A stretch of 64,000 nucleotides of DNA. Origin: Apostichopus japonicus (Eukaryota; Echinodermata; Holothuroidea; Aspidochirotida; Stichopodidae). The notes under the pieces are model-generated. The model was not told the DNA's origin. It ran no database searches and was given only the letters and a program-made list of their open reading frames with translations. Positions 38,601 through 50,699 of the stretch are shown here, piece after piece (the stretch's first letter is position 1; every line of letters starts with the position of its first letter). Where the stretch lies: contig NC_092575.1 of NCBI RefSeq assembly GCF_037975245.1, positions 22,054,841-22,118,840 of the forward strand, given 5' to 3'. The translations under genes were made by a program, and so were the position numbers.

Positions 38601-41600
38601 TACCACAAAGAGCATGTGCGTGTCCATACATTAGACTAGAACAGCCTTCTGAGCATTTCTAACCAGTTTTCCTCCCCAATAAACTATTGGGTCATTAAGC
38701 CTTGACCTACCAAAGCTTCCGTAGTATGATTCCTGCCTTGAATCTGCTAAGTAGGTGCCAAATGCACGAAATTCAAAATCCTTCAGAATCAGACCAAAAA
38801 GCCTGCAGTGTGTGTGACATGAACGACTAAGTTCAGTGAAATTTGACATCTGTGGGCACCTAAATTACATGGTAATCATACTTTAGGTTATTTTTGCTAA
38901 AGCTGGAAGTACCTGGTGTTTAACTAAGGACAAAAACTCAGTTTCAATGCATGAAATACCCCTAATGTTGTTAGCTTAGGCCTAGGCCTCAGGTTCATAA
39001 TGGCGCTACGTTAGTATCCTAGACCAAGTCTACACCAGCTGTAGCACAATGTTGTATGAGGTCTGTATCCTAAGTGGAGTGGCTGCTGAGGGCTAATACC
39101 TTGCACAGAGAATGTTTTGAGTCTTATTTAGCAAATAATCCACAAAGGTATGCATATTCTGCTTCTGCCAATGTGCATCAAGGGGGTTTTGAGCCTATTC
39201 ACTCCTCATTAGTTTTCTGTTGTTTTGTCAATTTCAGAGAAAGTTGATGTGCTAAGTCCTCAGCATGCACAGCGATATACTTTGAATGGGTGTGGTATCA
39301 ATGGACTCAACTGGTTAGATGAGGTAACAACAAATCCCAAACAACTCTGACAGCAGAAAGAGATATCCTGATGCTTCCATGGGAGATCTACTGTAGTAAC
39401 TATAGGAACCAGTGCTTGCCACCAATGGAGAATAAGGTAATTTGACGTTGTTGTTCTCTGCCGAGCAACAAATTTGAATGTTTTATCATGAAATATGCCC
39501 CCCTATCCACCTCTCTTCTCTTATAACTGTCTTTAATACATTGTAACAACCTATGCACAAACCTTTAAATGGACTGGATATGCTATTGAGGTGAACAGTG
39601 TATCTAGATAGCATTCCAGTAAGCTTTCCTTTTGACTGCTGTAATACTGTTACAGTGAGGCTGTTGTTTACAAATCCCGATGATCCAGTTTTGGCAAAGA
39701 ACACCTTCAATTCTCGTCTTTTATTCTTAGTAACTTAACAGTTGCACTGGAGTGACATGCAATATCAGTTTAACATGTTCCAAACAGTTCAGGAATACAT
39801 TGGGGTGTGTCCTGTGGGTCAGTTTGTGAGGAATCTGCTGAGCTAAACAAAAGTAGTTTTCATCACTTTTCAGAGCCAGAGACGAAAAAGCCCTCACCGC
39901 TAACCCTTCTATGGATGATGTTTCTGCAGGTAGGGCAAGCCAGACCAAGTGGATTGTGATCAGGGATACCAATAATACCTGCAAGAATCATAGATGCACC
40001 CAAATTGGTCAAGCTTATCAAAATTGGTGACTGGAAGTGTTGTTGCAGACATAGACCTGGTTACTGCTTACACAGTATTGCTCATATGTGTATTTACACA
40101 CTGCACCGTGCATACTGAAATCTCTGAAAATACATCTTTATGGACCTAAAATGATAATTGCATATAATTCTGTTGTGGTTTATATTGTGACGACTATGAA
40201 AAGTATCATTTTGGAAAAAAAAAAAAAATTCAACTCTCACTTAAGGTGGCATACTCCTATTAGAGTCTATATCAATCCGCTCGATTGTTCTCCCTCAGGA
40301 AAAGTGCCAAAAAGCAGCAGGAGAACATCTTTTGTGACCTGTTATCAATCATAATCTAGTTTTTTTGTGGCTTTCATGTTGAAGAGCATGAATGGAAGTA
40401 CATGTGGTGAAAAAATTGGGTCAATTGAGGCAATTTTAGACCCCTTTAGGCTTCCCAGGAGCAGCGTAGGAAATTTGTTTACCACTGAGTGAAGAGGTTT
40501 GTTTACAAGTGACGAAAACTTCCGGCTCGGATAGCAAAAAATTTTCATGGTCATGGTACGGAAAATTGATGATGCCATGAAAGGCCAACTTGTCAGCTAT
40601 CCGGTGATGGGTAGCGTTAAGCTAGTGAAAACTTCTATCTAGACTTAGAGACCACATTACTTTTGTGATTTAGTGTGTAAGTCAATGGGGCTTTTAATGG
40701 GCGTATGCTACCTTAAGCAAAAATGCCAAATTTTTCATTTTAAGTGCTAGAAGTCCCAATTTTGGATCAAAGTAGTTGCTATGGTGTGTAAAAATGGTTT
40801 TCAAGCAAACGTCAGAAAATTTCACGCTTGGGTGATTTTTACGCATAAATTAGTATTACAGCCTTAAAGTACCACAAAGAGCATGTGCGTGTCCATACAT
40901 TAGACTAGAACAGCCTTCTGAGCATTTCTAACCAGTTTTCCTCCCCAATAAACTATTGGGTCATTAAGCCTTGACCTACCAAAGCTTCCGTAGTATGATT
41001 CCTGCCTTGAATCTGCTAAGTAGGTGCCAAATGCACGAAATTCAAAATCCTTCAGAATCAGACCAAAAAGCCTGCAGTGTGTGTGACATGAACGACTAAG
41101 TTCAGTGAAATTTGACATCTGTGGGCACCTAAATTACATGGTAATCATACTTTAGGTTATTTTTGCTAAAGCTGGAAGTACCTGGTGTTTAACTAAGGAC
41201 AAAAACTCAGTTTCAATGCATGAAATACCCCTAATGTTGTTAGCTTAGGCCTAGGCCTCAGGTTCATAATGGCGCTACGTTAGTATCCTAGACCAAGTCT
41301 ACACCAGCTGTAGCACAATGTTGTATGAGGTCTGTATCCTAAGTGGAGTGGCTGCTGAGGGCTAATACCTTGCACAGAGAATGTTTTGAGTCTTATTTAG
41401 CAAATAATCCACAAAGGTATGCATATTCTGCTTCTGCCAATGTGCATCAAGGGGGTTTTGAGCCTATTCACTCCTCATTAGTTTTCTGTTGTTTTGTCAA
41501 TTTCAGAGAAAGTTGATGTGCTAAGTCCTCAGCATGCACAGCGATATACTTTGAATGGGTGTGGTATCAATGGACTCAACTGGTTAGATGAGGTAACAAC

Positions 41601-44600
41601 AAATCCCAAACAACTCTGACAGCAGAAAGAGATATCCTGATGCTTCCATGGGAGATCTACTGTAGTAACTATAGGAACCAGTGCTTGCCACCAATGGAGA
41701 ATAAGGTAATTTGACGTTGTTGTTCTCTGCCGAGCAACAAATTTGAATGTTTTATCATGAAATATGCCCCCCTATCCACCTCTCTTCTCTTATAACTGTC
41801 TTTAATACATTGTAACAACCTATGCACAAACCTTTAAATGGACTGGATATGCTATTGAGGTGAACAGTGTATCTAGATAGCATTCCAGTAAGCTTTCCTT
41901 TTGACTGCTGTAATACTGTTACAGTGAGGCTGTTGTTTACAAATCCCGATGATCCAGTTTTGGCAAAGAACACCTTCAATTCTCGTCTTTTATTCTTAGT
42001 AACTTAACAGTTGCACTGGAGTGACATGCAATATCAGTTTAACATGTTCCAAACAGTTCAGGAATACATTGGGGTGTGTCCTGTGGGTCAGTTTGTGAGG
42101 AATCTGCTGAGCTAAACAAAAGTAGTTTTCATCACTTTTCAGAGCCAGAGACGAAAAAGCCCTCACCGCTAACCCTTCTATGGATGATGTTTCTGCAGGT
42201 AGGGCAAGCCAGACCAAGTGGATTGTGATCAGGGATACCAATAATACCTGCAAGAATCATAGATGCACCCAAATTGGTCAAGCTTATCAAAATTGGTGAC
42301 TGGAAGTGTTGTTGCAGACATAGACCTGGTTACTGCTTACACAGTATTGCTCATATGTGTATTTACACACTGCACCGTGCATACTGAAATCTCTGAAAAT
42401 ACATCTTTATGGACCTAAAATGATAATTGCATATAATTCTGTTGTGGTTTATATTGTGACGACTATGAAAAGTATCATTTTGGAAAAAAAAAAAAAATTC
42501 AACTCTCACTTAAGGTGGCATACTCCTATTAGAGTCTATATCAATCCGCTCGATTGTTCTCCCTCAGGAAAAGTGCCAAAAAGCAGCAGGAGAACATCTT
42601 TTGTGACCTGTTATCAATCATAATCTAGTTTTTTTGTGGCTTTCATGTTGAAGAGCATGAATGGAAGTACATGTGGTGAAAAAATTGGGTCAATTGAGGC
42701 AATTTTAGACCCCTTTAGGCTTCCCAGGAGCAGCGTAGGAAATTTGTTTACCACTGAGTGAAGAGGTTTGTTTACAAGTGACGAAAACTTCCGGCTCGGA
42801 TAGCAAAAAATTTTCATGGTCATGGTACGGAAAATTGATGATGCCATGAAAGGCCAACTTGTCAGCTATCCGGTGATGGGTAGCGTTAAGCTAGTGAAAA
42901 CTTCTATCTAGACTTAGAGACCACATTACTTTTGTGATTTAGTGTGTAAGTCAATGGGGCTTTTAATGGGCGTATGCTACCTTAAGCAAAAATGCCAAAT
43001 TTTTCATTTTAAGTGCTAGAAGTCCCAATTTTGGATCAAAGTAGTTGCTATGGTGTGTAAAAATGGTTTTCAAGCAAACGTCAGAAAATTTCACGCTTGG
43101 GTGATTTTTACGCATAAATTAGTATTACAGCCTTAAAGTACCACAAAGAGCATGTGCGTGTCCATACATTAGACTAGAACAGCCTTCTGAGCATTTCTAA
43201 CCAGTTTTCCTCCCCAATAAACTATTGGGTCATTAAGCCTTGACCTACCAAAGCTTCCGTAGTATGATTCCTGCCTTGAATCTGCTAAGTAGGTGCCAAA
43301 TGCACGAAATTCAAAATCCTTCAGAATCAGACCAAAAAGCCTGCAGTGTGTGTGACATGAACGACTAAGTTCAGTGAAATTTGACATCTGTGGGCACCTA
43401 AATTACATGGTAATCATACTTTAGGTTATTTTTGCTAAAGCTGGAAGTACCTGGTGTTTAACTAAGGACAAAAACTCAGTTTCAATGCATGAAATACCCC
43501 TAATGTTGTTAGCTTAGGCCTAGGCCTCAGGTTCATAATGGCGCTACGTTAGTATCCTAGACCAAGTCTACACCAGCTGTAGCACAATGTTGTATGAGGT
43601 CTGTATCCTAAGTGGAGTGGCTGCTGAGGGCTAATACCTTGCACAGAGAATGTTTTGAGTCTTATTTAGCAAATAATCCACAAAGGTATGCATATTCTGC
43701 TTCTGCCAATGTGCATCAAGGGGGTTTTGAGCCTATTCACTCCTCATTAGTTTTCTGTTGTTTTGTCAATTTCAGAGAAAGTTGATGTGCTAAGTCCTCA
43801 GCATGCACAGCGATATACTTTGAATGGGTGTGGTATCAATGGACTCAACTGGTTAGATGAGGTAACAACAAATCCCAAACAACTCTGACAGCAGAAAGAG
43901 ATATCCTGATGCTTCCATGGGAGATCTACTGTAGTAACTATAGGAACCAGTGCTTGCCACCAATGGAGAATAAGGTAATTTGACGTTGTTGTTCTCTGCC
44001 GAGCAACAAATTTGAATGTTTTATCATGAAATATGCCCCCCTATCCACCTCTCTTCTCTTATAACTGTCTTTAATACATTGTAACAACCTATGCACAAAC
44101 CTTTAAATGGACTGGATATGCTATTGAGGTGAACAGTGTATCTAGATAGCATTCCAGTAAGCTTTCCTTTTGACTGCTGTAATACTGTTACAGTGAGGCT
44201 GTTGTTTACAAATCCCGATGATCCAGTTTTGGCAAAGAACACCTTCAATTCTCGTCTTTTATTCTTAGTAACTTAACAGTTGCACTGGAGTGACATGCAA
44301 TATCAGTTTAACATGTTCCAAACAGTTCAGGAATACATTGGGGTGTGTCCTGTGGGTCAGTTTGTGAGGAATCTGCTGAGCTAAACAAAAGTAGTTTTCA
44401 TCACTTTTCAGAGCCAGAGACGAAAAAGCCCTCACCGCTAACCCTTCTATGGATGATGTTTCTGCAGGTAGGGCAAGCCAGACCAAGTGGATTGTGATCA
44501 GGGATACCAATAATACCTGCAAGAATCATAGATGCACCCAAATTGGTCAAGCTTATCAAAATTGGTGACTGGAAGTGTTGTTGCAGACATAGACCTGGTT

Positions 44601-45251
44601 ACTGCTTACACAGTATTGCTCATATGTGTATTTACACACTGCACCGTGCATACTGAAATCTCTGAAAATACATCTTTATGGACCTAAAATGATAATTGCA
44701 TATAATTCTGTTGTGGTTTATATTGTGACGACTATGAAAAGTATCATTTTGGAAAAAAAAAAAAAATTCAACTCTCACTTAAGGTGGCATACTCCTATTA
44801 GAGTCTATATCAATCCGCTCGATTGTTCTCCCTCAGGAAAAGTGCCAAAAAGCAGCAGGAGAACATCTTTTGTGACCTGTTATCAATCATAATCTAGTTT
44901 TTTTGTGGCTTTCATGTTGAAGAGCATGAATGGAAGTACATGTGGTGAAAAAATTGGGTCAATTGAGGCAATTTTAGACCCCTTTAGGCTTCCCAGGAGC
45001 AGCGTAGGAAATTTGTTTACCACTGAGTGAAGAGGTTTGTTTACAAGTGACGAAAACTTCCGGCTCGGATAGCAAAAAATTTTCATGGTCATGGTACGGA
45101 AAATTGATGATGCCATGAAAGGCCAACTTGTCAGCTATCCGGTGATGGGTAGCGTTAAGCTAGTGAAAACTTCTATCTAGACTTAGAGACCACATTACTT
45201 TTGTGATTTAGTGTGTAAGTCAATGGGGCTTTTAATGGGCGTATGCTACCT

Positions 45252-46089
45252 GAAGTTGGCAAGTGTATACAGTTCCAAAGCTATTCAACAGCAACAAAAC
45301 GTTATTTTGTGTATGTCTGTTGTGGGGTGAAGTTAGCGCTATGAGCTTCAAGTTCCAATGCTCAAGGTGGGGAAAGGGGTTATAAATAATGTGTGGGTCA
45401 ATTCTAACTCGGTTTTCGGTCGTTAATTGTTGATGTATCAGGTAAAAGGTTGAAATGAATTTAACAATTTCAAATTAAATAATTTGATTTATTATGCCAT
45501 TTGGAGCACATAACATAGGCTATAACAGAACATTACTGGCAAAAACTAGGGGGGTTGATTGTGTGGGCCAACCCCCCTCTTCAAAAAGTGGGGGGGTTAA
45601 AACCCCCAACCCCCCCCCCCCCAGCCCCCCTTGTTTCTCCGCCCATGCCGGACAACATGATTATAATTAACTTCATGTTTAAGCTTCAGTTCTATAGTTA
45701 GACTAATAAAAAATACTTGTTACGTTAATGTTTGATGTTGTATGGTTGAATAAGGCATTTGCAAATGATACTACAACAATAACGTATAACATACAACTGC
45801 AGCACTGTTAAAGGAAACCCCTTAAATTAGAGGTGAAATATTGACGTAAAATTACGTAAATATACATACACACATACATAATAGTGTTTTAAGCTAAAAT
45901 AACTTCGTACAGAATGTGAATTCATCGTTATTTAACGTTCATTGTCCGTTCTCTAATATAACAGAACGTTCTGAAGGTAAAAGTACCGTAATACCGTGAA
46001 TTATACATTTCGCTATTCGTTGTAGAATTACAGTTGAATGCACTTTTAATTGCATAATGGTAAGTAAAGAAGAACATAGATCTAATTTT
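45252..46089. other. No supported gene; right flank of the array
   Basis: A G/C-tract block with a TTTCTCCGCCCATG end (about 45545-45650) resembles a right end of the C-tract-ended family. The rest is AT-rich without coding signal. Confidence 0.5.
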
Positions 46090-46390
46090 GGATATAATAA
46101 ATTACACCTATTACGTAACCTTTGTATGAATGCACCATTACACTTTATTACCGTTTTGTGTAATGTACCATACATCGGGACAAACTGTCAACGTGCGTGG
46201 TCATTGTAAAGGTGTTACCGCAAATTGCGTAGGCGATAAACTCTTAGGTGGTTATGGTGCCTATGTAAGCACACAATGTGTCTAATTTAGCATGTAGGTT
46301 GCGAAAACTGTTATTGATTGTGCTAGATTTAAACTGACAGTCTTGACAATAGTTGTCGCAGAAACACAGATAAGCAGCTTGGTTAAATGA

Positions 46391-46488
<98 letters not shown>

Positions 46489-46790
46489 GATAAAATAAAT
46501 TACACCTATTACGTAACCTTTGTATGAATGCACCATTACACTTTATTACCGTTTTGTGTAATGTACCATACATCGGGACAAACTGTCAACGTGCGTGTTC
46601 ATTGTAAAGGTGTTACCGCAAATTGCGTAGGCGATAAACTCTTAGGTGGTTATGGTGCCTATGTAAGCACACAATGTGTCTAATTTAGCATGTAGGTTGC
46701 GAAAACTGTTATTGATTGTGCTAGATTTAAACTGACAGTCTTGACAATAATTGTCGCAGAAACACAGATAAGCAGCTTGGTTAAATGTTT
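46090..46790. repeat. ~300-bp direct duplication separated by (TA)n
   Basis: Sequence starting AATTACACCTATTACGTAAC at 46102 reappears at 46498 and stays nearly identical to about 46388 and 46787 (offset about 396). A ~90-bp (TA)n tract (46395-46483) separates the copies, and a second one (46801-46861) follows the right copy. Confidence 0.9.
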
Positions 46791-46797
46791 TTTAACA

Positions 46798-46849
<52 letters not shown>

Positions 46850-46907
46850 ATATATATATATCACATAATATACACTTAACTAAACTATCATCATACTGCT
46901 ACTCGGA

Positions 46908-46941
46908 GTTTCACGGGTACGGCTCACGCACCGATCATCAG
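46908..46941 (-). ncRNA. Candidate hammerhead-ribozyme core downstream of the Penelope-like ORF
   Basis: On the minus strand, CTGATGA (46941-46935) is followed 22 nt later by GAAAC (46912-46908). These are the two invariant hammerhead core strings in the right order. CGG and CCG could form a short stem II. Hammerheads are known in the terminal repeats of Penelope-like elements, and this lies just after the coding region on the coding strand. Stem II is weak and stem III is unclear, so folding is unproven. Confidence 0.4.
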
Positions 46942-46984
46942 GCAACTGAACAACATAGGCTATCTCGCCCCGGTGGCCCAACGT

Positions 46985-49072
46985 ATGACTACGAATCGGA
47001 ACCGGAAGTGACGGTGGCTTCGTACACAATTGAATCGGCTAAGCACTCTCCATGCAGAGGGCAGGCTCTTTTATCTCTACAGTTGCAAGTTTTGGTGGCG
47101 TTTGTTGTTGTGTTGTTTTGCCGCATTATTCTGGCGTTGTGGGACTTGATGATGGAATCCATGTTTTTCATGCAACTGTAGCTCGCTTTCATGGTGTTTC
47201 TGTTGAAGATCTTCCTCAGCTTGCTCTCACGTGGAAAGTGCCTATCTATGAGCTTGAGGAACTGTGACCCCACGTTGGTTTCCACGTTCCTACTAAATGG
47301 TGGGTTGAACCACGTGATCTTCCTCTGGCGGTTCTTTCTTCTTTTTTTTTTTTGGTGTTGTTGGTGCGCCCCCGTCGTCGTATGAGATTGTACGTTCGTA
47401 TCCGCTTTTCTTTAGCGCTGCCATGGGCGTCAGCAGGTTTCAGAAAGTGGGGTGGACACTATACTATCTAAGCGGAGCGCCACCATTGGTTGGCGCGTAG
47501 CGTACCAGAAAATTTTGGGTACATAAGACCCCCTAGATCGCAGGAGACGGCCTTCCTGAGTCGTTTTTAGTTACATCAGAACCAGATCTGTGAGGAGAAA
47601 TTTTGTCTCACAAAACTAAATTCCGACAGAAAGTACTGGTAGAAAGATGCCGTTCTGACACCAAGGGAAACGAATTACACAGCGTCCATCTCAAACGAAA
47701 TATTTTCGGTAGTTTGGTATCATATAATACCCTGCATACAGGCAGAATACTGTCTGCAGGGCCTAAAATATATGATATTACCTTCCTGGTGGGGTCTTCG
47801 ACTTGTTTTCAAGTTGAAATGCGTCGTTTTCTCTGATTCACAGTGTAGGGCAAGGGGAATTCCATTTCTGGCGAGAAGGGGTGCTTCCACAAAACACTCT
47901 AAAACATCGTTCAAACATCGCACAAACTTTTATCAGAGGTCTCGGACGAAGCGGGGAGGGTGAATATCGGAGGAAGGGGGATAAAGGGCCAAGCACTGTT
48001 CTAATTTCCAGTGCAATTTATTGATCATGATTCTTAAGTTAGATTCTACTTGAATCAGCTCAGCAATTGTGATAGAAAATCGCGCATATGCATGTGATTT
48101 TTTTAATAACTGCTCTGAAAAGTGGGGGGGACAAATGATATGATATCCCCTCCACTTTTGAAAGTGGGGGGGACATGTCCCCCCCGTCCCCCACCTGTTG
48201 ACGCCCATGAGCGCTGCGTTGTAAGGCGGTGCTGCCATGCAGAATACTCTCTCATTCGACGAGAGTTCCCTGATCCTCTTTACAATGGCTGTAGGAATGT
48301 GTTTGGTGATGGTGGGTGGGTGGTTAGATTTGACATGTATGTATAGCCGCTCATCGTTGGGCTTCCTATATGGTTTGTGGGTTCCAGATTCTAGGTCCAG
48401 GGTTGTGTCAAGGAAGTTAGTCGACTTTAGGTTCGTCTTGGCCGTGATGTTAAGTCCGTGTGCCTGGAAAATCTTGACTAGCTCTTTGCGGGTGCGGTCT
48501 GCCTGTCTGCCAGAGTAACCTCGCATGACGGCAAGGCCGTCATCTCTGTAAAGACCGACGCTGGCCACCTCTAGCTCCGCTTCTAGTTGGTGTAGTATGT
48601 GAAGGCCTACCAACTCACATATTTCTGCGCCGTCGTAGGCCCCCATCGTTACGCCAAATACCTTTGTGGTGTCTCTCTTCACCCAGGGCTTGCCATCATG
48701 GTCGTGCAGTACTGATCTTCTCGCATGAATTATTGTTTCGTGGTCAATTTTGCGGATGGGGCTGTACTTCTTGGCCCAGGCTAGAGATTTGTTGAGGAGA
48801 TCTTCAGTGATTGAGGGGTAGAAGTCCACTATGTCGAAAACAAGGAATGATAACCTGTTCTTTTCTGGGAGCTCGGTGAACCATTTGAGGACAGATGAGG
48901 TGTTTCTCCATTGGTTCAATTCTGTTTTACGTCGGATGTCGGTATTTACCCTGTCAAGGATTTTCTTGCTTGCTCTCCCTATTTCGGCTTTCGTGGGGTT
49001 GATGAGTCTATTATGTGATATTCTAGCTCTGCCTTGGCATAGAGCACTCTTTGTGAATATTGGCCACCATTA
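46985..49072 (-). mobile_element. Penelope-like retroelement, truncated and interrupted
   Basis: Minus-strand order: an N-terminal part (LINPTKAEIGRASKKILDRV), then RT with FLVFDIVDFYPSITEDLL, PWVKR, VTMGAYDGAEICELVGL, the catalytic GLYRDDGLAV and NLKSTNFLDTTLDL. The palm tail (NHPPTITKHIP, AAPPYNAAL) is cut by a hAT-like insertion (47422-48209). Coding resumes with KITWFNPPFSRNVETNVGSQ, then SYSCMKN and CNCRDKRACPLHGEC. This Cys-rich linker leads into a GIY-YIG nuclease; VYEA and SYVG remain, with a TAG between them, and the rest is missing. A shift in the A12 tract (47342-47353 region) also breaks the frame. The 5' end stops at a (TA)n tract. It is inactive. Confidence 0.9.
47422..48209 (+). 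mobile_element. hAT-like element inside the Penelope-like element, perfect 8-bp TSD
   Basis: The left end CATGGGCGTCAGCAGG and right end CCTGTTGACGCCCATG are inverted. AGCGCTGC lies immediately outside both ends (47414-47421 and 48210-48217). The 788-bp interior has the shared hairpin core (47462-47550), and G and C tracts near its right end. Removing it and one octamer rejoins the Penelope-like frame at AAL, confirming the boundaries. Confidence 0.92.
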
Positions 49073-49076
49073 TATG

Positions 49077-49078
<2 letters not shown>

Positions 49079-49146
<68 letters not shown>
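49079..49146. repeat. (TA)n microsatellite, left of the solo LTR
   Basis: About 68 bp of uninterrupted AT dinucleotides between the Penelope-like element and the solo LTR. Confidence 0.95.
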
Positions 49147-49150
<4 letters not shown>

Positions 49151-49315
49151 ACAGGCCCCTAAGTAATCTCAATAATTTGTATGATTTTGCAACAAATAGT
49201 TGTATTATAAATCAATATCATAGAATATTATATATTAATCCAAGAATCATAGTATAGAACTGCCTGGTGTGTGTGTGTGCATATCTGCTGTGTGCAGAAT
49301 ATTTGGAAAAGTTGA

Positions 49316-49328
49316 GAAGCTTCTAGAA
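49316..49328 (+). promoter_or_regulatory. Heat-shock-element-like motif in the solo LTR
   Basis: GAAGCTTCTAGAA fits the three-unit consensus GAAnnTTCnnGAA exactly. It lies about 235 bp upstream of the LTR TATA box. A second two-unit copy, TTCTAGAA, is at 49515-49522, about 42 bp upstream of it. Function is inferred from sequence only. Confidence 0.45.
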
Positions 49329-49563
49329 GAGTTAGAACATTTGAGAACAATGTAGAACATCTCAACAAGGTACACACTGGAACATGCTAGAATATTGGAG
49401 TGCTGCCAAGGGGACATCCCCTGTGCTATTTTTAGAACACTAGGTGAGGATTTCCTGGAAAGGTGAAGTGACCTTTTGGGTTGGTTGAACTGAGCTGGAG
49501 CTACTGTAAGATGCTTCTAGAATGGATGGACATTTCAAGATCTTTCTGGACTTGTGAAAAGGC

Positions 49564-49570
49564 TATATAA
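49564..49570 (+). promoter_or_regulatory. TATA box of the solo LTR
   Basis: TATATAA in the context GGCTATATAAGCAC is a good match to a core TATA element inside the LTR. Confidence 0.5.
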
Positions 49571-50223
49571 GCACCTGATAATTTGAGATCGAGAGTTTTA
49601 ACCATCTTGGCTCCAGGAGTTTAATAACCTCTCGCTCAAGTGAATCCTACAATTCCAGTGTGAGTAAATACTCACTTAGTTTGACAGTAAAGTTATAGCT
49701 GTCTTTTTTTTAGTGGATTTGCTAAAAATATACCGGCTTCGAAGTCGCCCATCGTTGTGTAGCCGTCTTCGGTTCTGTGCCAGTCAGCAATAATTATTGT
49801 GGCCTCTGAGTTACCCAAGGACAGGAATCCAAGGATAAACAAGCTGCAAGCACAACTTGGACATTCATTAGTAGTCGACCTCCGAAGTGGAAGTCATCAA
49901 GTTGGGAGCTGGATTTCTTCGATATTGGACATTCGTCTGTCTACAAGTTTCGCTGGAATATTCGCCAGGACTTTTTGTCACTGCGCTCGCGTCGCGGCAC
50001 ACACCAGGTCGTGAGTAAATTATAGTATAACTTATTAAATCTGTTTTAGTGTAAACTGCTTAGATATTGATAAATGAACTTTGTTTGATTTTAACTACCT
50101 TGAACACACAATTAAATAAATACTTATTGTTATATTTAAAGTTAAATTTTACAGTGTGCTGTTTAGTCATTTGAGTTGTGAACCCAAGGGGAGGTGTATT
50201 CTGGCCTTGATCGAGTTGATCGT

Positions 50224-50504
<281 letters not shown>

Positions 50505-50699
50505 TTTATGTATGTTATACAATATAATGACATTAACGATGACGATTTGGTGCAATGTTCTTATTTATTTAATTCGTTAAATATGAATATTTATCTTCAA
50601 GGTTTGGAAGTTTTTTACTTTGTTGTTATGCATGCAGTTTTCCGAAAAAAACCTCACGATTTTACAGCTAAGATTTTGTTCGTTCTTTTATACTTGAAG

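Larger units (their letters stand above)
31167..45251. repeat. 14-kb tandem array, 2269-bp unit, 6.2 copies
   Basis: Units start at 31167, 33436, 35705, 37974, 40243, 42512 and 44781; the last is a 471-bp partial copy. All short open frames recur at exactly 2269-bp intervals with identical translations, and spot comparison of bases shows no differences. Each unit has a ~471-bp inverted-repeat-ended segment (MITE) and a ~1798-bp spacer. The array therefore reads MITE, then six times spacer plus MITE. The spacer has an A14 run at its end, the palindrome GGCCTAGGCC, and two exon-like stretches. No complete gene is recognised. Confidence 0.97.

Noticed and set aside
31167-45251. CRISPR-like or rDNA-like array
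   Set aside because: The unit is 2269 bp with no short-repeat/spacer pattern and no rRNA-like sequence.
49799-50014. 71-codon frame inside the solo LTR
   Set aside because: It starts at GTG and lies inside LTR sequence, with no recognisable domain.
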